A program made the translations under genes and the position numbers. The notes below the pieces were generated by a model. That model saw nothing but the letters and a program-made list of their open reading frames with translations. It ran no database searches and was not told where the DNA came from. 64,000 bases of DNA from JAKQIM01 sp029557965 (lineage in GTDB: Bacteria; Chloroflexota; Anaerolineae; Anaerolineales; UBA4823), in assembly GCA_035341015.1 (NCBI GenBank), contig DAOQUL010000006.1, positions 1 to 64,000 on the forward strand, in the 5' to 3' direction. How positions within the stretch are numbered: position 1 is the first letter of the stretch; the number at the start of each line of letters is the position of its first letter. Positions 29,499 through 38,975 of this stretch are shown piece by piece.

Positions 29499-32233
29499 AA
29501 CCCAATAGTTTTTGGGCTCGCTTGATGGTCATCATGACCGTCTTCGCCCTGGTCTTAGCGGCCTGCTCGCCAGCCGCTGAAACTGCCGCCCCTGCTGAAA
29601 CTCAGGCTCCGGCTGCTGAAACTGAAGCCCCCGTTGCCGCAACTGAGGCGCCCGCCGCTGCAACCGAAGCTCCGGTTGTTGCCGAGGACATCTATGCAGA
29701 CGTTGATCCCAGCGGACAAACGGTGATCTTCTGGCACCAGCATACTCGCTCCCGCGAAACTGCCCTGGTCGAGATCGTTGACGAGTTCAACGCCACCAAC
29801 GAGTGGGGCATTACCGTGGTTGCCGAATATCAGGGTGGCTATGGTGACATCTTCAACAAGATGTTGACCTTCATGAACACCGCAGATGTTCCCTCCCTGG
29901 TGGTGGCTTACCAGAACCAGGCTGCGACCTATCAACTGGCCGACGCCCTGGCCGACATCAACCCCATGGTTAACAGCGCCAAATGGGGCCTGAGCGCTGA
30001 AGAACAGGCCGATTTCTTCCCTGGTTTCTTCACCCAGGACGTTTTCCCCAATTTTGGCAACCAGCGCTTAGGCTTCCCGCCCAACCGCTCGATGGAAGTG
30101 GTTTACTATAACCAGACCTGGTTAGAAGAAATGGGCTTTTCTGGTCCACCCACCACGCCCGAAGAGTTCAAGGAAATGGCATGCAAGGCTTCTACCACTC
30201 CCTTCAGCGGCGCCACTGCCGATGGCAGCATGGGCTATGAGCTGAGCGTAGATGCATCTCGCTTTGCATCCTGGACCTTCGCCTTTGGCGGCGATATCTT
30301 CGACTACGGGACTGGCCAGTATTCGCTAAACAATGAAGCCACCGTTGCCTCAATGAGCTTCTTGCAAGATCTGTTTGCCAATGGCTGCGCATCTTACCCG
30401 ACCGAAAGCTACGGCGATCAGACCGATTTCGGTGCAGGCAAGCTGCTCTTCACCGTCGGGTCTACCTCTGGTCTGCCATACTACCGCGATGCAGTTGAAG
30501 CGGGTGCAAACTTCGAGTGGAGCGTTGCTCCTCTTCCGCACACCACCCCCGATCCTGTGATGAACATCTACGGCGCCAGCGTCAGCATTCCCAAGACCAC
30601 GCCCGAACAGCAGCTCGCCGCATGGCTCTTTGTCAAGTACTACACCAGCACCGAAATCCAGGCCAAGTGGTCGATGGTTAGCGAGTACTTCCCCGTTCGC
30701 GCCAGTGTTGCCGACAACATGACCGACTACTTCGCCGAGAATCCTGCCTTCAAGACCGCTTTCGACATGCTGAAGTACGGCAAGTACGAACCGCCCGTCC
30801 CTGGTTACGACTTCGTGCGCGATATGATGGAAGAAGCCATGGCTGCTATCGTGGACGGCGCTGATGCCGCCACTACCCTGGCCGCTTTGGAACCCAATGC
30901 CAACGCCAGCCTGGCCGAGCAGATGGCTATCATGCCCGAATCCCCCGATCCGTGGGCTAAGGTTGACCCCACCGGCCAGACCATCACCTTCTGGCACAAC
31001 CACACTAAGGCTCGTGACGAATATTTGATCGCCCTCGCCGAAGAGTGGAGCGCCACGAACCCGTGGGGCATCACCGTCATCACCGAGTACCAGGGTGGTT
31101 ATCCTGATATCTTCAACAAGATGCTGGGCCTGCTCAACACTGCCGACGTTCCTGATCTGGTGGTTGCCTATCAGAACCAGGCCGCGACCTACCAGGTTGC
31201 TGATGCATTGCTCGATATGACCCCGTTGGTTGAGAGCATCAAATGGGGCCTTACCGATGCCGAACGGGCAGACTTCTTCCCCGGCTTCTTTGCCCAGGAT
31301 GTGTTCCCCAATTTTGGCAATGCCCGCTTGGGCTTCCCCCCCAACCGCTCGATGGAAGTGGTTTTCTACAACATGACCTGGCTGAATGAACTGGGCTACG
31401 ATGCTCCGCCCACCACGCCCGAGCAGTTCAAGGAAGTTGCCTGCAAAGCCGCCACCACCCCCTTCAGTGGCAATGCGACCCCCGATATCACCAAGGGTTA
31501 TGAAATGAAGATCTCGGATGCATCGACCTTCGCCGCCTGGACCTTCGCCTTTGGTGGAGACATCTACGACTCTGAGACTGGGTTGTTCACCTACAACAGC
31601 GAAGCCGCTGTGGCTGCGATGACCTACATCCAGGATCTGTTCAACAGTGGCTGCGCCACCTACCCCACCGAGAACTACGGTGAGCAGACCGACTTTGGCG
31701 TTGGCATTGCCCTCTTCACCACCGGCTCTTCATCTGGCCTGCCTTACTACCAGGCAGCCGTTGATGAAGGCGCCAAGTTCGAATGGAGCGTTGCTGCCTT
31801 CCCGTACACCGGCGAAACACCATCGATGAACATCTACGGCGCCAGCGTTAGCATGCCCAAGACCACCCCGGAGCGCGAGCTGGCTACCTGGCTGTTCCTC
31901 AAGTACTACACCAGCCCCGAAGTTCAGGCTGAGTGGGCGCCCCTCAGCGGTTACTTCCCGGTGCGCGCCAGCGTTGCCGATAGCCTGACCGATTACTTCG
32001 CCGAAAATCCTGCCTACAAGACCGCTTTCGACATGCTGCCCTACGGCAAGTTCGAGCCGCCGGTTCCTGGCTATGACTTCGTGCGCGCAAAGGTTGCCGA
32101 GGCTGTTGCCCTCATCGTTGATAGCAATGCAGATGTTCAGTCTACACTGGACGCCCTCAACGAAGAAGCAAACGCCATCCTTGCTGAGCAGTTGACAATC
32201 ATCCCCACCCCCGTCCCAACGGCTGCTCCGTAA
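29495..32233 (+). CDS. Lipoprotein with two tandem solute-binding domains
   Basis: A 912-residue extracellular solute-binding protein of the UgpB/MalE-like cluster. A lipobox (LVLAAC, Cys24) and an Ala/Glu/Pro/Thr-rich linker (25-68) anchor it to the membrane. Two full binding domains follow, about 70-483 and 490-900. They align without large gaps at an offset of 420 residues; the first 170 positions are roughly 70% identical by eye (both have AYQNQAATYQ, DVFPNFGN and RLGFPPNRSMEVV). A normal member has one domain of about 400 residues. It follows two permease genes, so it should feed that importer. The tail ends in a Pro-rich TPVPTAAP. Confidence 0.92.
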   Translation: MKPNSFWARLMVIMTVFALVLAACSPAAETAAPAETQAPAAETEAPVAATEAPAAATEAPVVAEDIYADVDPSGQTVIFWHQHTRSRETALVEIVDEFNATNEWGITVVAEYQGGYGDIFNKMLTFMNTADVPSLVVAYQNQAATYQLADALADINPMVNSAKWGLSAEEQADFFPGFFTQDVFPNFGNQRLGFPPNRSMEVVYYNQTWLEEMGFSGPPTTPEEFKEMACKASTTPFSGATADGSMGYELSVDASRFASWTFAFGGDIFDYGTGQYSLNNEATVASMSFLQDLFANGCASYPTESYGDQTDFGAGKLLFTVGSTSGLPYYRDAVEAGANFEWSVAPLPHTTPDPVMNIYGASVSIPKTTPEQQLAAWLFVKYYTSTEIQAKWSMVSEYFPVRASVADNMTDYFAENPAFKTAFDMLKYGKYEPPVPGYDFVRDMMEEAMAAIVDGADAATTLAALEPNANASLAEQMAIMPESPDPWAKVDPTGQTITFWHNHTKARDEYLIALAEEWSATNPWGITVITEYQGGYPDIFNKMLGLLNTADVPDLVVAYQNQAATYQVADALLDMTPLVESIKWGLTDAERADFFPGFFAQDVFPNFGNARLGFPPNRSMEVVFYNMTWLNELGYDAPPTTPEQFKEVACKAATTPFSGNATPDITKGYEMKISDASTFAAWTFAFGGDIYDSETGLFTYNSEAAVAAMTYIQDLFNSGCATYPTENYGEQTDFGVGIALFTTGSSSGLPYYQAAVDEGAKFEWSVAAFPYTGETPSMNIYGASVSMPKTTPERELATWLFLKYYTSPEVQAEWAPLSGYFPVRASVADSLTDYFAENPAYKTAFDMLPYGKFEPPVPGYDFVRAKVAEAVALIVDSNADVQSTLDALNEEANAILAEQLTIIPTPVPTAAP
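29702..32194 (+). repeat. Internal tandem duplication in the binding-protein gene
   Basis: Two copies of about 1.24 kb (29702-30943 and 30962-32194) encode homologous domains. They are still clearly similar at DNA level in many blocks (for example around GTTTTCCCCAATTTTGGCAA), which could allow recombination between copies. Divergence at many third positions shows that the duplication is not very recent. Confidence 0.85.
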
Positions 32234-32246
32234 AACTTTCACTACC

Positions 32247-32292
32247 GTTACAAAAAATGCGCAGAGATTGCTCTCTGCGCATTTTTTGTAAC
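32247..32292. terminator. Bidirectional terminator, 20-bp perfect stem
   Basis: The arm 32247-32266 pairs perfectly with 32273-32292, loop ATTGCT. The stem has an A6/T6 block, so both strands end in a T-run. It separates the importer operon from the convergent nuclease-like gene. Confidence 0.92.
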
Positions 32293-32299
32293 CGAACAA

Positions 32300-33001
32300 T
32301 TAACAGCGCTCATAAAGAAATGCCCTCCCTCGTTTTCCTGCCACCCGGATCAACCCCATCTTACGCAAGCAGTAAACGACCTTTTGTGCCCTTGTTCCAG
32401 AGAACTTTAGTGCGCGAGCCAGGTCTTGTGTCCGAAATGGTTCAGCTATCTCGGGTATTAAGCGGGAGTAGTCTTGTTGACAATCAAAAAAGGTTTGATT
32501 TTTCACCGCCAATAGGCGGCGGTCGGATAAGCTCCAGCCCTGTCGCCGCCAACTGCCCAACCCATCGTCCGTCCATACGTCTTCTGATAAGATCCGTACG
32601 ACCTCCAGCGAAAAATTGGGGTGCAGGGCCTGATCGGCGATGTACAATAATTCTGCGCACAAATCTTCAATCTGCCCGCGCCGAGGCGATTTGCGCCGGG
32701 CAAGAAGTTCTCCGCCGCGCGACTGCCGGCATATCCATTTTTCTTCAGCCACCGGGTAAACCAGGTGGATCTTATGATTGGGTAATAAGTCTCTCAATTT
32801 ACGTTTGAGAGATGCGAAGTTACCCGTTTGAACTTCAATCAACACGCTGTCACGCACAATGTCAATGACATAACCGTCTACAAACTGCTCGGTTGAATCT
32901 CCTGGTCGTGTATACCAGTTTTTAAGCCCCAAATGCAGTGATGTCTCGCGCAGGGTGCCAATCTTCCTGGAGGTTTGGTCGGTCTTAGGCATAGATGCCA
33001 T
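32300..33001 (-). CDS. Unknown protein, nuclease-like core with winged-helix end
   Basis: A 233-residue protein without a named family that I can recognise. Residues about 20-90 read E..LH..LK.......EQFVDGYVIDIVRDSVLIEVQTGNF with a following K..LRDLL; the E-D-x(n)-EVQ-T/K order resembles a PD-(D/E)xK nuclease core. The C-terminal 60 residues (FRTQDLARALKFSGTRAQKV...) look like a winged helix. It may be a restriction- or repair-type nuclease. I start at the ATG at 33001; ATG 32992 is an alternative. No SD is clear. Confidence 0.6.
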   Translation of the reverse strand: MASMPKTDQTSRKIGTLRETSLHLGLKNWYTRPGDSTEQFVDGYVIDIVRDSVLIEVQTGNFASLKRKLRDLLPNHKIHLVYPVAEEKWICRQSRGGELLARRKSPRRGQIEDLCAELLYIADQALHPNFSLEVVRILSEDVWTDDGLGSWRRQGWSLSDRRLLAVKNQTFFDCQQDYSRLIPEIAEPFRTQDLARALKFSGTRAQKVVYCLRKMGLIRVAGKRGRAFLYERC

Positions 33002-33097
33002 TGTAGCAAATACTTTCTTCAGAGTCAAAGGCTGACCTGTAGTAGAATCAGATTTGTTATCAAATCACCCGCTAGATTTTTCTCCACGGAGGCGATC

Positions 33098-33289
33098 ATG
33101 TTCCTTGTTGCAGAACTTAAAACCGATCAAGGCCAATTGGTAACCGTCCTCACGGTAGCACCAAAAGAATTCAAAACAGGCTCCAAAGGGTATTACGCCA
33201 ATGCCAAAACAGAGATTGATGGCAAACGTTACCAGATACAAGTCCAAATCGTAGAAATCGGCAGCAAGAATAAAAGCGAAGACAGGTGA
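33098..33289 (+). CDS. Small unknown protein
   Basis: A 63-residue protein beginning MFLVAELKTDQGQLVTVL, predicted mostly beta, with a Lys-rich centre (EFKTGSKGYYANAKTEIDGK) and a basic end. The SD GGAGG is strong and well placed. It lies 4 bases before the SRAP gene and is probably cotranscribed. Beta-rich small proteins of this kind are found next to unrelated genes in Chloroflexota; I know no function. Confidence 0.7.
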   Translation: MFLVAELKTDQGQLVTVLTVAPKEFKTGSKGYYANAKTEIDGKRYQIQVQIVEIGSKNKSEDR

Positions 33290-33293
33290 ACTG

Positions 33294-33965
33294 ATGTGCG
33301 GGCGATTCACACTTACTGTAGATCCCGATGAGCTAAAAACAGCCTTTCCTTGGGCCGCGATACCGAATGAGATCACCCCGCGCTTCAACATTGCTCCATC
33401 ACAACCCGTGGCAGTGGTTGCCAATAATTCAAACCCACGCCTGGATTTCTTCACCTGGGGCCTGATACCCTCATGGGCTAAGGACCCAACGATAGGCAGC
33501 CGCCTGATCAATGCACGCTCCGAAACCCTGGCTGAGAAGCCCTCCTTTCGAACCGCATTTCGCCGCCGGCGATGCCTGGTGCTGGCAGATGGCTTCTTCG
33601 AATGGAAATCAATCCCCGGATCCAAAAGCAAAATCCCCTACTACATACAACTTAAAGATCGAAACCCTTTTGCGTTTGCGGGTCTATGGGATATTTGGAG
33701 ATCGCCAGACGGCTCAGAGATTTATTCTTGCGCAATCATCACCACTACGCCCAACGAATTCATGCAGGCAATTCATGCTCGTATGCCTGCCATCCTGCAA
33801 AATAACGACTATGCGCAATGGCTCGACAGCCGCGAAGCCGATCCTGTTGCACTAAGTCATCTCATCTGCCCTTACCCTGCCGAAGAGATGATCGCGCATC
33901 CTGTATCAAGCCTGGTTAACAGCCCTCAAAACGATTCACCTGCCTGCATTCAGCCTGCCGAATAA
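33294..33965 (+). CDS. SRAP-domain protein (HMCES/YedK family)
   Basis: A 223-residue SOS-response-associated protein. The invariant Cys2 in MCGRF forms a thiazolidine link to abasic sites in single-stranded DNA and so protects them. Other family marks are NIAPSQPVAVV (Asn), WGLIPSWA, INARSETL, RRCLVLADGFFEWK (Glu) and the late HARMPAIL (His). Length is typical. The gene sits between a small unknown gene and glycerate kinase, all on the same strand with short gaps. Confidence 0.95.
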   Translation: MCGRFTLTVDPDELKTAFPWAAIPNEITPRFNIAPSQPVAVVANNSNPRLDFFTWGLIPSWAKDPTIGSRLINARSETLAEKPSFRTAFRRRRCLVLADGFFEWKSIPGSKSKIPYYIQLKDRNPFAFAGLWDIWRSPDGSEIYSCAIITTTPNEFMQAIHARMPAILQNNDYAQWLDSREADPVALSHLICPYPAEEMIAHPVSSLVNSPQNDSPACIQPAE

Positions 33966-33975
33966 ACGCAGCCAT

Positions 33976-35349
33976 ATGCCCCCATCCGCAGCACAACTGA
34001 CATCCTTCAGCCTGGAGTCTCTTCCAATCGGAGCGAAACTGGGGCGGATTCTATCCGCAGCGCTGCAAGCGGTTGATCCTGCCGCAGCCGTCCGCAACCA
34101 CTTGAGCAGACATGGCACGCTGCTCATATCCGATGACGTAAAATACGATCTGCGCGACTTTAACTGCATTTACATTGTGGCAATCGGCAAAGCAGGCGTC
34201 CCCATGGCTAGCGCAGCCGGGGCTGTACTTGGCAACCACCTGACGCGCGGGCTTGCCCTGGTCAAGTATGGGCACGCGTTTTCTGCCTACACACATCCAA
34301 ACATCAAAATACTTGAGGCGGGCCACCCATATTCGGACGCGAACAGCATCGCGGGGACACAACAAATCCTGGCCTTATTAAGTAACTTACAGAAATCCGA
34401 CCTGGTAATTTGCTTGATCTCTGGAGGTGGGTCTGCCTTGTTTTCAGCGCCAGCGCCCGGAATTACCTTGCAAGATATGCATGCGCTGATGCGCTTACTA
34501 TTCGTTTGCGGCGCCAGGATCGATGAAATCAACACGCTTCGGAAGCACATCGACACCGTCAAAGGCGGCGGATTAACGCGCTGGATATCACCCGCCGCCG
34601 CACTGACTTTGATCCTATCTGACGTGGTTGGAGATTCGCTCGACACCATTGCATCAGGCCCCACCAGTCCAGATCCAACAACCTTCTTGCAAGCCTGGGA
34701 GATTTTGCACAAATACAATCTTGTTGAGCAAACCGCCCCGGCAATCATCGAGCATATCAGAAGAGGAATAGCTGGCCAAATCCCAGAAACCCCCAAACCT
34801 GGGGCATGCTTATTTCAAAACACGCACCATGTGTTGGTTGGCAGCAACAAGCAAGCTGCCGAAGCTGCCATTCGGCAAGCGAACGCCGAAGGTTTTAACA
34901 CCTTATTGCAAACAACCACTCAGCAAGGCGAGGCCAACAAAATCGGTGCACAGATGGCGACTATTGCCAATCATATCCGAACCACAGGCCAACCCATCTC
35001 TCCACCCGCTTGTATCATAGCAGGAGGAGAGACAACCGTTACAATCCGCGGCAATGGGCTGGGCGGGCGTAACCAGGAATGTGCGCTGGGGGCTGCTATG
35101 ACCCTGGCAGGTCAAAAGAACGTCGTGTTTATTTCCCTGGCAAGTGATGGCGGCGATGGCCCTACCGATGCGGCCGGGGCAGTCGCTACCGGCGAAACGA
35201 TCGACCGCGCCAGGCAGTTAGGATTAGATCCGGTTGACTATTTGGACCGTAACGACTCATACCACTTCTTTGAGCCCTTGGAAGATTTGATCAAAACCGG
35301 CCCCACCATGACCAATGTCAACGATCTTATGGCTCTGGTGGTTTATTAA
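33976..35349 (+). CDS. Glycerate 2-kinase (GckA/MOFRL family)
   Basis: A 457-residue kinase phosphorylating D-glycerate to 2-phosphoglycerate. The N-terminal DUF4147 domain (about 15-250) has CLISGGGSALFSAP and LRKHIDTVKGGGL. The C-terminal MOFRL domain (about 340-450) has GGETTVTIRGNGLGGRNQE and SLASDGGDGPTDAAGA. The product enters lower glycolysis. The TAA overlaps the smc stop by 3 bases, so the two genes converge end to end. Confidence 0.93.
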   Translation: MPPSAAQLTSFSLESLPIGAKLGRILSAALQAVDPAAAVRNHLSRHGTLLISDDVKYDLRDFNCIYIVAIGKAGVPMASAAGAVLGNHLTRGLALVKYGHAFSAYTHPNIKILEAGHPYSDANSIAGTQQILALLSNLQKSDLVICLISGGGSALFSAPAPGITLQDMHALMRLLFVCGARIDEINTLRKHIDTVKGGGLTRWISPAAALTLILSDVVGDSLDTIASGPTSPDPTTFLQAWEILHKYNLVEQTAPAIIEHIRRGIAGQIPETPKPGACLFQNTHHVLVGSNKQAAEAAIRQANAEGFNTLLQTTTQQGEANKIGAQMATIANHIRTTGQPISPPACIIAGGETTVTIRGNGLGGRNQECALGAAMTLAGQKNVVFISLASDGGDGPTDAAGAVATGETIDRARQLGLDPVDYLDRNDSYHFFEPLEDLIKTGPTMTNVNDLMALVVY

Positions 35350-38300
35350 ACCCCGTATTCTTCGCTCACCTGGTCTAAACGCAGGCTGATCACCTGGCTC
35401 GCAGAGTCGCGCCCCATCGTAACGCCATAGATCACCCCGGCAGTTTGCACGGTATTGCGGTTATGCGTTACCACAATGAACTGCGTTTGCTGACTCAACT
35501 CGGTCAGCATGTCTCTGAACCGGCCCACGTTCGCTTCATCTAACATAGCATCCACTTCGTCCAAGACGCAGAATGGGGTTGGCGAAATACGTAACAATGC
35601 GAAAACCAGCGCCGCGGCTGTCAAGCTGCGTTCCCCGCCAGACAGGAGCGATAAGCCCTGTTCTCGCCTTCCGGGTAAGCGCGCCTCAATATCAATCCCG
35701 GTTTCTGTCAAATCCTCCGGGTCCGTGAGTACCAGCCGGGCAGAGCCGCCGCCAAACAGGCGCGTGAAGATCTGGCGAAATTCTTGAGCAACAGCATCAA
35801 ATGTTTTTCGGAATTCACGCTCCATCAGCAGGTCCAGTTCAGCGATCACTTCCTTTATATCTTGTTCCGCTTTTTGCAGATCAGCAACTTGAGAGGTCAA
35901 AAACTGATACCGTTCCTGGACCTGCTGGTATTCAGTCTGCGCCTCAGGATTGACTGCACCCATGCGATGAAGCTGAGTACGCTGCCGCTGAAGGGTTTCT
36001 TCCAGGTCTGGCGGAAGCTCCTTGATCTTGGGTAGCTCTTCTACCATGCCCTGCAATGGCAAAGGCTTAGGGCCCGAGACCGAATCGGCGTAATCAAACG
36101 ACACCAGCCCAAAATCATCTTCAATGCGCCTGCGCAGCGACTCTAGCGCCTCTTGCCGGCGGGCCAGGTTGATCTTGGCCTGTGAATGGTGGTGCTCTGC
36201 CAGGCTGAGCGCCTGGCGCGCTTCGGTATCAGTAGACAAAACCTGGTTTTGAGCCTGTTCAAGAGAAGCCAGTTCTTCCTCTGCTGGCTGTGTAAGAGTT
36301 TGCATGTCGCTCACCTGCTCAATCACAACGGCCTCTTCTTGTTTCAGCAGGTTCCTTTGATCATCCAAACGCACAGCCTCACCCTCAAAATCAGCGAGCC
36401 GCGTCTTAAGCTGCGCCAGCGTTCGCTGAATGCGTTCTAAGCCTGAGCGCCGTTCTTGCTGCCGGTTTCGAGCATCAGCAACTGCTCGCTCAGATACCGC
36501 CGTACGCGTGTTCCAATGTCCCAATTGAGTTTGCAACTCATCCAGAGACAAAGCCTCAAGGTCACCCGACTTTTCGCGGAGATTTTCGCGCGCCTGGCGA
36601 ACCTCATCCTCTAATTTTTTCAACCCCGCAGCGATACGTTTCTCCTCTTCAACTCCTTGGGCAATCTCACCCTCCTGGCGTCCACGCTGCTCTCGCTGCC
36701 ATTGCAGTGCGCGTCGCGCTTTATCGGCCCCTAATTCTGCCTGGTCACGCGCCGCCCTGCTGGCACGCTCTGCTTGCCGCCCCTGTTCTACTTCCTGGCG
36801 CAGCTTGACCTCTTCTCTGCGTTTGCTATCCAGATCAGTGTTCTGAAGCACCAGCTTTTCGTCCAGGACTCGGATTTCTCCAGCACCCTGTTCGAGGGCA
36901 TCTTTCAACTCACGCAGTTGTCGCGGCCGGCTGAGTACACCCCGCCCTGGAGCGCCCGTCAAAACCTGCCCACTGGCATAAAACAACTCGCCCCGCAGTG
37001 TAACCACGCGGAAATTGGGCCAATTACGCCAATCTCCACTTGCCAGAATACGCCGCGCGGCATCGCGCTCACGCACAATTACCACCTGCCCCAGCAGCAA
37101 GTCCAAGACCGGCCTCAGCTCGTCTGAGCACGTCACCAAGCCGGCCGCCACCCCCATTACAGCATCTGAACCTCCAGGGGCTTTATCTGCCTCAATCTTA
37201 AAACTGCGGGGAGAAGCCAACACATCCAGAGGCAGCAGAGCCCCGCGCGTGGCATCCTTTAACAAAATCTCCAGCGCCGCGTCTGAGCTTGAGGCTTGTT
37301 CCAGGATCACTGCATCCACATATTCCCCAAGCGCCGCCGCGATAGCTGTTTCCAACTCAGCGGGCACCTGGATATGGTTACTTAATGCACCAAGCGACCC
37401 ACTCAAACGAGCCTCGCGAGCCGCCTGTAATAATTTTCGCGCCCCTTCTGCATAGCCGCTCAGATTGCTCTCGGCTTGCTCCAAAACATCCAGGCGCGCT
37501 TTCAGTTGGGCCAGGTTGGCCTGGCGCGCAGAACGCTGATCAAGCATCTCTTTACGTTGTGCTTCGAAATCCCTGATCTTTTGCTGCTGCGCCTGCAATG
37601 CAGATTCCGCCACCTGGCGCGCCTGTTCTACCTCGGCTAACTGCTTTGCAACAGATTCAGCCTTCCCCTCAGCAGTCGCCACATCCCGTTCCAGCCCTTC
37701 CAGAGTAGCCAGCAAAGATTGCAATGCCTCGCGTTGGCGAGCAGCCTGAGACTGGCGTTCAGACAAACGCGCTTGCAGGTGCGCTTGCTGTGCCGTCAAG
37801 CCCGATAACGTTTGCCGTGCCGATTGGAGAGCCTTTTCTGCGCGCAAACGCTCTGCCTGGCGCTGCTGAAGGCTCTTCCGGGTCTCTTCCACACGTGCCT
37901 GAGCTTCACTCAATTCGCCTTCAAGCTGCTTAAGGTCCAGCCCAGCGGTCGCCAGGCGTTCATCAGAAAGCTTAAGCTCATCTTCCAAACGCGTCATCTC
38001 AGCGCTGGCTTCTTGCTTCTGAGTTGCCAAGGCGCGGCCACGCTCTTCGGCTACAGCCTGTTCGCGCGTCAATACATCTCGACGACTGTGCAGTTCGGCC
38101 AATTGGCGGTGCCATTCACCCAATCGTTCTCGCAGCGCCTGGATTTTGGTCCGGTACGTTGACAAACGGCTGTCAAAATCTGCTTGCGACTCTTTGGCTT
38201 TTTCCAAAATCTCTTCCTGGCGGCGAGCAGCCTCGCGGGCATCCGTTAAGGCTTCTTGCGCATGGTGCCAGTGATAGCCATACCACTCGCGTAAAATCAA

Positions 38301-38975
38301 ACGCAAATCCGCGCGCACCTGCTCGTATTCTTGGGCGCGCCGGGCCTGCCGCTCAAGGCTGCGCAGGCGAGGCTGAAGCTCCGCCAGGATATCCTGCACG
38401 CGTTCCAGGTTGCGGCGAGTGGTATCCAGGCGGCGAAGCGATTCTTCGCGCCGCGAGCGATGCAAACCGATCCCAGCAGCTTCCTCAAAAAGCCTGCGGC
38501 GCTCCTCGGCCTTAAGCATCAATGATGCATCTACCAGGCCCTGCCCGATGATTGTGTAAGTGCGCTCGGCTAGACCAGACTGTGCCAAAAGCTCAGACAC
38601 GTCCTTTAATCGCACTCGCTGACCGTTCAGCAGATACTCATTATCGCCATCTCGGTATGCACGGCGGGTAATGCCTACTTCAGTAAAATCAATCGGCAGC
38701 CAACCATCGCTATTGTCGAAAACAATCGTCGCCGAGGCCATCCCTGCCCTGGGGCGCAGCTCAGAGCCAGAGAAGATCATATCCTCGGTCTTCTTGCCAC
38801 GCAGCAAACTGTAAGTTTGCTCGCCCAATACCCAACGAATGGCGTCTGCAATATTCGACTTGCCAGAGCCATTTGGTCCAACAACTGCCGTTACACCATC
38901 TGCAAAGATGAACTCGGTGCGCGAGGCAAATGTTTTATATCCATGAAGCTCAAGTGATTTCAGTCGTGCCGGCAT
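35346..38975 (-). CDS. smc: Chromosome segregation ATPase SMC
   Basis: A 1209-residue SMC protein, the condensin core that compacts and segregates the chromosome. The N-terminal Walker A VVGPNGSGKSNIADAIRWV, a long coiled coil (about 170-500), the hinge (about 520-670, with GRGVLSR beyond it), the returning coil (about 680-1000), the signature LLSGGERSLTAAALVFAL and Walker B FCVLDEVDAMLDEANV are all present. Length is normal. I start at the ATG at 38975; a GTG two codons earlier is possible. The start lies 26 bases inside rnc, so the two are coupled. ScpA and ScpB are not in the window. Confidence 0.96.
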   Translation of the reverse strand: MPARLKSLELHGYKTFASRTEFIFADGVTAVVGPNGSGKSNIADAIRWVLGEQTYSLLRGKKTEDMIFSGSELRPRAGMASATIVFDNSDGWLPIDFTEVGITRRAYRDGDNEYLLNGQRVRLKDVSELLAQSGLAERTYTIIGQGLVDASLMLKAEERRRLFEEAAGIGLHRSRREESLRRLDTTRRNLERVQDILAELQPRLRSLERQARRAQEYEQVRADLRLILREWYGYHWHHAQEALTDAREAARRQEEILEKAKESQADFDSRLSTYRTKIQALRERLGEWHRQLAELHSRRDVLTREQAVAEERGRALATQKQEASAEMTRLEDELKLSDERLATAGLDLKQLEGELSEAQARVEETRKSLQQRQAERLRAEKALQSARQTLSGLTAQQAHLQARLSERQSQAARQREALQSLLATLEGLERDVATAEGKAESVAKQLAEVEQARQVAESALQAQQQKIRDFEAQRKEMLDQRSARQANLAQLKARLDVLEQAESNLSGYAEGARKLLQAAREARLSGSLGALSNHIQVPAELETAIAAALGEYVDAVILEQASSSDAALEILLKDATRGALLPLDVLASPRSFKIEADKAPGGSDAVMGVAAGLVTCSDELRPVLDLLLGQVVIVRERDAARRILASGDWRNWPNFRVVTLRGELFYASGQVLTGAPGRGVLSRPRQLRELKDALEQGAGEIRVLDEKLVLQNTDLDSKRREEVKLRQEVEQGRQAERASRAARDQAELGADKARRALQWQREQRGRQEGEIAQGVEEEKRIAAGLKKLEDEVRQARENLREKSGDLEALSLDELQTQLGHWNTRTAVSERAVADARNRQQERRSGLERIQRTLAQLKTRLADFEGEAVRLDDQRNLLKQEEAVVIEQVSDMQTLTQPAEEELASLEQAQNQVLSTDTEARQALSLAEHHHSQAKINLARRQEALESLRRRIEDDFGLVSFDYADSVSGPKPLPLQGMVEELPKIKELPPDLEETLQRQRTQLHRMGAVNPEAQTEYQQVQERYQFLTSQVADLQKAEQDIKEVIAELDLLMEREFRKTFDAVAQEFRQIFTRLFGGGSARLVLTDPEDLTETGIDIEARLPGRREQGLSLLSGGERSLTAAALVFALLRISPTPFCVLDEVDAMLDEANVGRFRDMLTELSQQTQFIVVTHNRNTVQTAGVIYGVTMGRDSASQVISLRLDQVSEEYGV

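Noticed and set aside
30350..32299. Two long minus-strand frames (about 217 and 189 codons) over the binding-protein gene
   Set aside because: They are similar to each other only because the coding strand is duplicated; codon pattern favours the plus strand.
37015..38525. Plus-strand frames of up to 163 codons inside smc
   Set aside because: They are shadows of the long coiled-coil coding sequence on the minus strand.
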